64,000 bases of DNA, taken from positions 1 to 64,000 of the forward strand of contig NZ_CALAOH010000255.1 of NCBI RefSeq assembly GCF_937926365.1, written 5' to 3'. This DNA comes from an uncultured Azohydromonas sp. Its GTDB lineage: Bacteria > Pseudomonadota > Gammaproteobacteria > Burkholderiales > Burkholderiaceae_C. Positions 60,984 through 64,000 of this stretch are shown piece after piece. The notes beneath the pieces were generated by a model. The model did no database searches. It was not told where the DNA came from and worked only from the letters and a program-made list of their open reading frames with translations. A program made the position numbers and the translations under genes. Numbering within the stretch: position 1 is the first letter of the stretch; every line of letters begins with the position of its first letter.

Positions 60984-61346
60984 TTGCTCGAGTACATGAT
61001 CTTCCTGACCAACGTGCTGCAGTGCCTTGAGGAGCAAGGCAAGTCCAAACATGACCTCTCTCGCGATTCAGGGGTGTCGGTCTCGTTCATATCGGATCTC
61101 ACCACAGGGCGCGGCAATCCGTCGCTCAAGGTCATGGCGAAGATCGCAACCGCGCTCGAAATGCCGCTTCCTCTTCTGTTGGAACGCTGCGACCTTCCAC
61201 CTGAAGGGCTGGAGTTGCTTGCGGGCCATAAGCCATCCCAAAGTCTGCCCAAGGGTTTCCAGCGCGTCTCTCTGGTGCTCACGGACTATCAGGCCTTCGT
61301 TGCAAAGAAGTGGGCACAGGACGCGCGCAAGATGATGGACAAGTAG
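60984..61346 (+). CDS. trbA: TrbA, HTH repressor of transfer genes
   Basis: This 120-residue protein from TTG 60984 has GGGAGGG 3-4 bases upstream; ATG 60996 has no ribosome site. The XRE-type HTH is KSKHDLSRDSGVSVSFISDL followed by TTGRGNPSLKVMAKIATALE. The C-terminal tail (LVLTDYQAFVAKKWAQDARK) resembles the TrbA/KorA dimerisation end. It stands in front of trbB as in IncP plasmids and should repress trb and tra promoters. Confidence 0.85.
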   Translation: MLEYMIFLTNVLQCLEEQGKSKHDLSRDSGVSVSFISDLTTGRGNPSLKVMAKIATALEMPLPLLLERCDLPPEGLELLAGHKPSQSLPKGFQRVSLVLTDYQAFVAKKWAQDARKMMDK

Positions 61347-61413
61347 ACAGCAAAGAACCTATCTCTATTCCGGACACTTGTGTGAGCCGGGCGTTCACTA
61401 TATCTTGCGGGGC

Positions 61414-62379
61414 ATGTCGCAGAATGCTCCGCAAGTCGCTACGACCGAGGACCGGGCCAAGCAGGCCATTGAGCGCGCCTTCGGTCCCGAGCTGCTGGCT
61501 GTCCTGCACGACCCCAGGACCATCGAGCTGATCCTCAATCCGGACGGCTCGCTGTGGGTCGAGTGCCTGGGCGAGCCGATGTGCAGGATCGGCACGATGA
61601 GCGCCGCGAAGGCGCAGTCCATCCTCGAAAACGTTGCCGGCTTCCACCGCAAGGAAGTCAGGCGCACGTCCCCGCTGCTGGAGTGCGAACTGCCCATCGA
61701 CGGCAGCCGCTTCGCCGCGCAGCTGCCGCCCATCGTTCCAGCGGCGTCCTTCCAGATCCGCAAGAAGGCCATCAAGGTCTTCACGCTGGACGACTACGTG
61801 GCCCGGGGAATCATGACCGATGCCCAGTTCACGGCCATCGTCAAGGCCGTGCGCGAGCGCCGCAACGTCATCGTCTCGGGCGGCACGGGCTCGGGCAAGA
61901 CCACGCTTGCCAACGCCCTCATCGGCGAGATCACGGATGCCTTTCCGGATGACCGGCTGATCCTCATCGAGGACACGGGCGAGATTCAGTGCCGGGCCGC
62001 GAACTACGCGCAGTGGCACACCACCACCGACGTGAGCATGCGCGACCTGATCAAGCACGCGCTGCGCGCCCGGCCGGACAGGATCATCGTCGGCGAAACC
62101 CGCGGCCCCGATGCCATGGACCTGCTCTCGGCCTGGAACACGGGCCATGAGGGCGGCCTCGCCACGGTTCACGCCAACAACCCGCGCGCTGCACTGAGCC
62201 GGCTGCAGATGCTCGTGAGCATGCACCCGGAGTCCCCGAGGCCGATGGAGCCGCTGATCGCCGAGGCGGTCCACGCCATCGTCCATATCGCCCGGTTACC
62301 GGATGGCTCTCGCCGTGTCCAGGGAATCCTGGGCGTGGATGGATTCAGGGACGGCGCCTTCGTCACCACGTTCCTCTGA
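61414..62379 (+). CDS. trbB: TrbB, VirB11-type ATPase
   Basis: This 321-residue hexameric ATPase powers the mating apparatus. Walker A is [16 protein letters not shown]; the Asp box [13 protein letters not shown], Walker [21 protein letters not shown] and the His box [13 protein letters not shown] are all present. ATG 61414 gives the family length; the frame is open to a TTG at 61378. It is the first structural gene of the trb operon. Confidence 0.95.
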   Translation: MSQNAPQVATTEDRAKQAIERAFGPELLAVLHDPRTIELILNPDGSLWVECLGEPMCRIGTMSAAKAQSILENVAGFHRKEVRRTSPLLECELPIDGSRFAAQLPPIVPAASFQIRKKAIKVFTLDDYVARGIMTDAQFTAIVKAVRERRNVIVSGGTGSGKTTLANALIGEITDAFPDDRLILIEDTGEIQCRAANYAQWHTTTDVSMRDLIKHALRARPDRIIVGETRGPDAMDLLSAWNTGHEGGLATVHANNPRAALSRLQMLVSMHPESPRPMEPLIAEAVHAIVHIARLPDGSRRVQGILGVDGFRDGAFVTTFL

Positions 62380-62407
62380 CCGTTACCTCAGCAACCAGGA
62401 GCATTCC

Positions 62408-62788
62408 ATGCACTCCAGGGCCCAAGCTCGCCTTTTGAAACCTGCCAGCCTCGTGCTCGGCTCCCTGCTGGCGGTGGCCGTGCTGGCGCTGATGCCCAAC
62501 CTGGCACATGCCGCGGCGGGCGCAGGCGGCGGCATGCCTTGGGAGGGGCCGCTGGACCAGCTCCGCGCTTCCGTCACTGGACCGGTAGCCTTCGTCGTGT
62601 CGCTGATCGGCATCGTGGTGGCCGGCTCGATTCTCATCTTTGGCTCTGACCTCAACGCCTTCTTCAGGACCATGGTGCTGATCGTCATGATCATCTCCAT
62701 CCTGATCGCGGCGCAGAACTGGCTGGCCGGCACCTTCGGTCGCGGCGCCTCGATCGCCGCGGCGGCGCACCACAGCCAGGAGGCCTGA
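62408..62788 (+). CDS. trbC: TrbC, pilin precursor
   Basis: This protein has 126 residues with a long signal peptide (LKPASLVLGSLLAVAVLALM, then AHAAAG). Two hydrophobic helices follow (VTGPVAFVVSLIGIVVAGSI and MVLIVMIISILIAAQNW). In RP4 the processed TrbC is cyclised by TraF. AGGAG precedes the ATG. It lies between trbB and trbD. Confidence 0.9.
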   Translation: MHSRAQARLLKPASLVLGSLLAVAVLALMPNLAHAAAGAGGGMPWEGPLDQLRASVTGPVAFVVSLIGIVVAGSILIFGSDLNAFFRTMVLIVMIISILIAAQNWLAGTFGRGASIAAAAHHSQEA

Positions 62789-62791
62789 GTC

Positions 62792-63109
62792 ATGGCGCTG
62801 CACAAGGTCCCTGTGCGAGCTTCGGCCAACCGTCCCAACCTGTTCATGGGCGGGGACCGTGAGCTCGTCATGGTCTGTGGCCTGCTGGCCGCGGCCCTGA
62901 TCTTCTCGGCCATGGAATGGCAGGCCATCCTCTACGGAGTGGCCGGCTGGTTCGCCTCGCTGTACGGCTGGCGGCTCATGGCGAAGTCGGACCCGCTCAT
63001 GCGCCAGGTCTACATGCGCTCCCTGCGCTGCTACCGGCAGCGGTACTACCCGCCGCGCTCGACGCCGTTCCGCGTCAACACGGCCACCCAGGGGAAGCAG
63101 TACAAATGA
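62792..63109 (+). CDS. trbD: TrbD, VirB3-like membrane protein
   Basis: This 105-residue protein reads KVPVRASANRPNLFMGGDRE, then two membrane segments (VMVCGLLAAALIFSAMEW and ILYGVAGWFASLYGWRLMA), then a cytoplasmic tail with YRQRYYPPRSTPFR. This is the VirB3/TrbD layout. Its stop overlaps the trbE start (ATGA). Confidence 0.9.
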   Translation: MALHKVPVRASANRPNLFMGGDRELVMVCGLLAAALIFSAMEWQAILYGVAGWFASLYGWRLMAKSDPLMRQVYMRSLRCYRQRYYPPRSTPFRVNTATQGKQYK

Positions 63110-64000
63110 TCGTACCCACCACCCTCGCCGTTGCGGCGGCGGGCGCGGCGACCTTGGCGGGGCTCGCCTTCCGACTCAAGGGTGTGGACGCTGCCCTGCG
63201 GCTCAAGCGCCACCGCTCGAAGGATGCAGGCGTGGCCGACCTGCTGAACTACGCGGCCGTCGTCGAGGACGGGATCGTGGTTGGCAAGGACGCCGGCTTC
63301 CAGGCCTCCTATCTCTACCGCGGCGAGGATCAGGCCAACAGCACGGACAAGCAGCGCGACGCCATCACTGCGATGCTCAACAAGGCCCTGGCGCCGCTGG
63401 GCAACGGCTGGATGCTCAACGTCGATGCAGGCCGGCGCCCGGCGTCCACCTACCCTGAACGCCACCTCTGCCGCTTCCCCGACCCCGTGTCGGCCGCCAT
63501 TGACGAAGAGCGCCGCCGCCAGTTCACCAGGCCCGGCGCGCTCTTCGAGAGCTACTTCGTCATCACGCTGACGTGGCTGCCCCCGAAGCTGGCCGAGCGC
63601 AAGCTGGTGGAGCTCATGTTTGACGACGACGCCGTGCAGTCGGACGACACCAGCCGCACGCACAGCCTCATCGACCAGTTCAAGCAGCAGCTCACGGCCA
63701 TCGAGAACCGCCTGTCGTCCGTGGTGAAGATGACGCGGCTGCGCGCCCAGCAGGTAACGGACGAGGAGGGCACCCGGCGCACGCTGGACGACCAGTTGTC
63801 CTTCTTGCAGAGCTGCATCACCGGGATGCACCACCCGATCGCGTTGCCCGACAACCCGGCTTACCTGGACCTGCTCATCGGCGGCCAGGAGCTGACCCCC
63901 GGCACGATTCCGCTGCTCGGCCGCAAGTTCATCCAGATCGTCGCCATCGACGGGTTCCCGCATGAAAGTTGGTCTGGCATGTTGCAGGCGCTGGCAGAGC
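63106..64000 (+). CDS. trbE: TrbE, VirB4-type ATPase, 3' end outside window
   Basis: The frame is open from ATG 63106 to the window edge (298 codons). The N-terminal membrane segment TLAVAAAGAATLAGLAF is followed by the VirB4 N-domain with VADLLNYAAVVEDGIVVGKD, RRRQFTRPGALFESYFVITL and LDDQLSFLQSCITGMHHPIA. The ATPase motifs lie beyond the edge. It is the largest motor of the mating channel. Confidence 0.92.
   Translation, partial: MIVPTTLAVAAAGAATLAGLAFRLKGVDAALRLKRHRSKDAGVADLLNYAAVVEDGIVVGKDAGFQASYLYRGEDQANSTDKQRDAITAMLNKALAPLGNGWMLNVDAGRRPASTYPERHLCRFPDPVSAAIDEERRRQFTRPGALFESYFVITLTWLPPKLAERKLVELMFDDDAVQSDDTSRTHSLIDQFKQQLTAIENRLSSVVKMTRLRAQQVTDEEGTRRTLDDQLSFLQSCITGMHHPIALPDNPAYLDLLIGGQELTPGTIPLLGRKFIQIVAIDGFPHESWSGMLQALAE

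Overview
The window is GC-rich DNA, most likely from a betaproteobacterium of the Burkholderiales. The basis is the close resemblance of the transfer genes to the IncP-1/RP4 family, plus codon and base composition. The right half is clearly the backbone of a conjugative plasmid or a plasmid-derived element, so the CRISPR locus on the left is probably plasmid-borne.

Layout. (1) 1-3.0 kb: the right end of an IS66 element and a complete integrase-type IS, followed by an SDR gene that is cut short and translationally coupled to a TPR-like gene. (2) 4.7-27.3 kb: a type III-B CRISPR-Cas island. It holds csx16, a cas2-cas1-cas2 adaptation cluster, a 20-repeat array, an IS630 relic, a CARF gene of the NE0113 family, and an operon cmr1-cas10-cmr3-cmr4-cmr5-cmr6-cas6-csx16-can2. 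The can2 (Card1-type) gene carries a frameshift. An SbcD-like/SMC-like nuclease-ATPase pair follows, and a small relic array with a different but related repeat closes the island. (3) 27.3-36 kb: mixed cargo, with a Fis-type regulator relic, a large PAS/GAF histidine kinase, a DUF5615/DUF433 toxin-antitoxin pair, a receiver protein lacking its phospho-acceptor Asp, a macro-domain-like gene, an exonuclease VII pair whose large subunit carries a DUF5710 domain, a UspA relic and a VF530 gene. (4) 36-43 kb: small plasmid genes, an H-NS-like protein, a candidate annealing protein next to a YqaJ exonuclease, and an HTH regulator with paired operator-like sites. (5) 43.2-48.7 kb: parA-parB, three parS-like palindromes and a TnpB-related protein that lies between them. 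(6) 48.8-64 kb: an RP4-like transfer system (traC, traF, traG, traI with nested traH, traM, traL, traK, oriT, traJ, a kfrB-like gene, korB, trbA, trbB-trbE), running off the right edge.

How it works together. Cas6 and Cmr1-6/Cas10 should form a crRNA-guided RNA-targeting complex. The GGDD palm of Cas10 should make cyclic oligoadenylate, which the CARF proteins read and the two Csx16 proteins probably degrade. Because can2 appears broken, which downstream effector is active is an open question. The SbcCD-like pair, enclosed between two arrays, is a candidate. The transfer region follows RP4 logic: TraI/J/K act at oriT, TraG couples to the Trb mating bridge, and KorB/TrbA regulate. Two KorB-operator-like sites were found exactly upstream of trbA and traI.

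The most unusual single gene is the TnpB-related protein. It ends in a low-complexity linker and the tip MDDIPF, which copies the C-terminal tip of single-stranded-DNA-binding protein (SSB). Its RuvC-III Asp position reads His.
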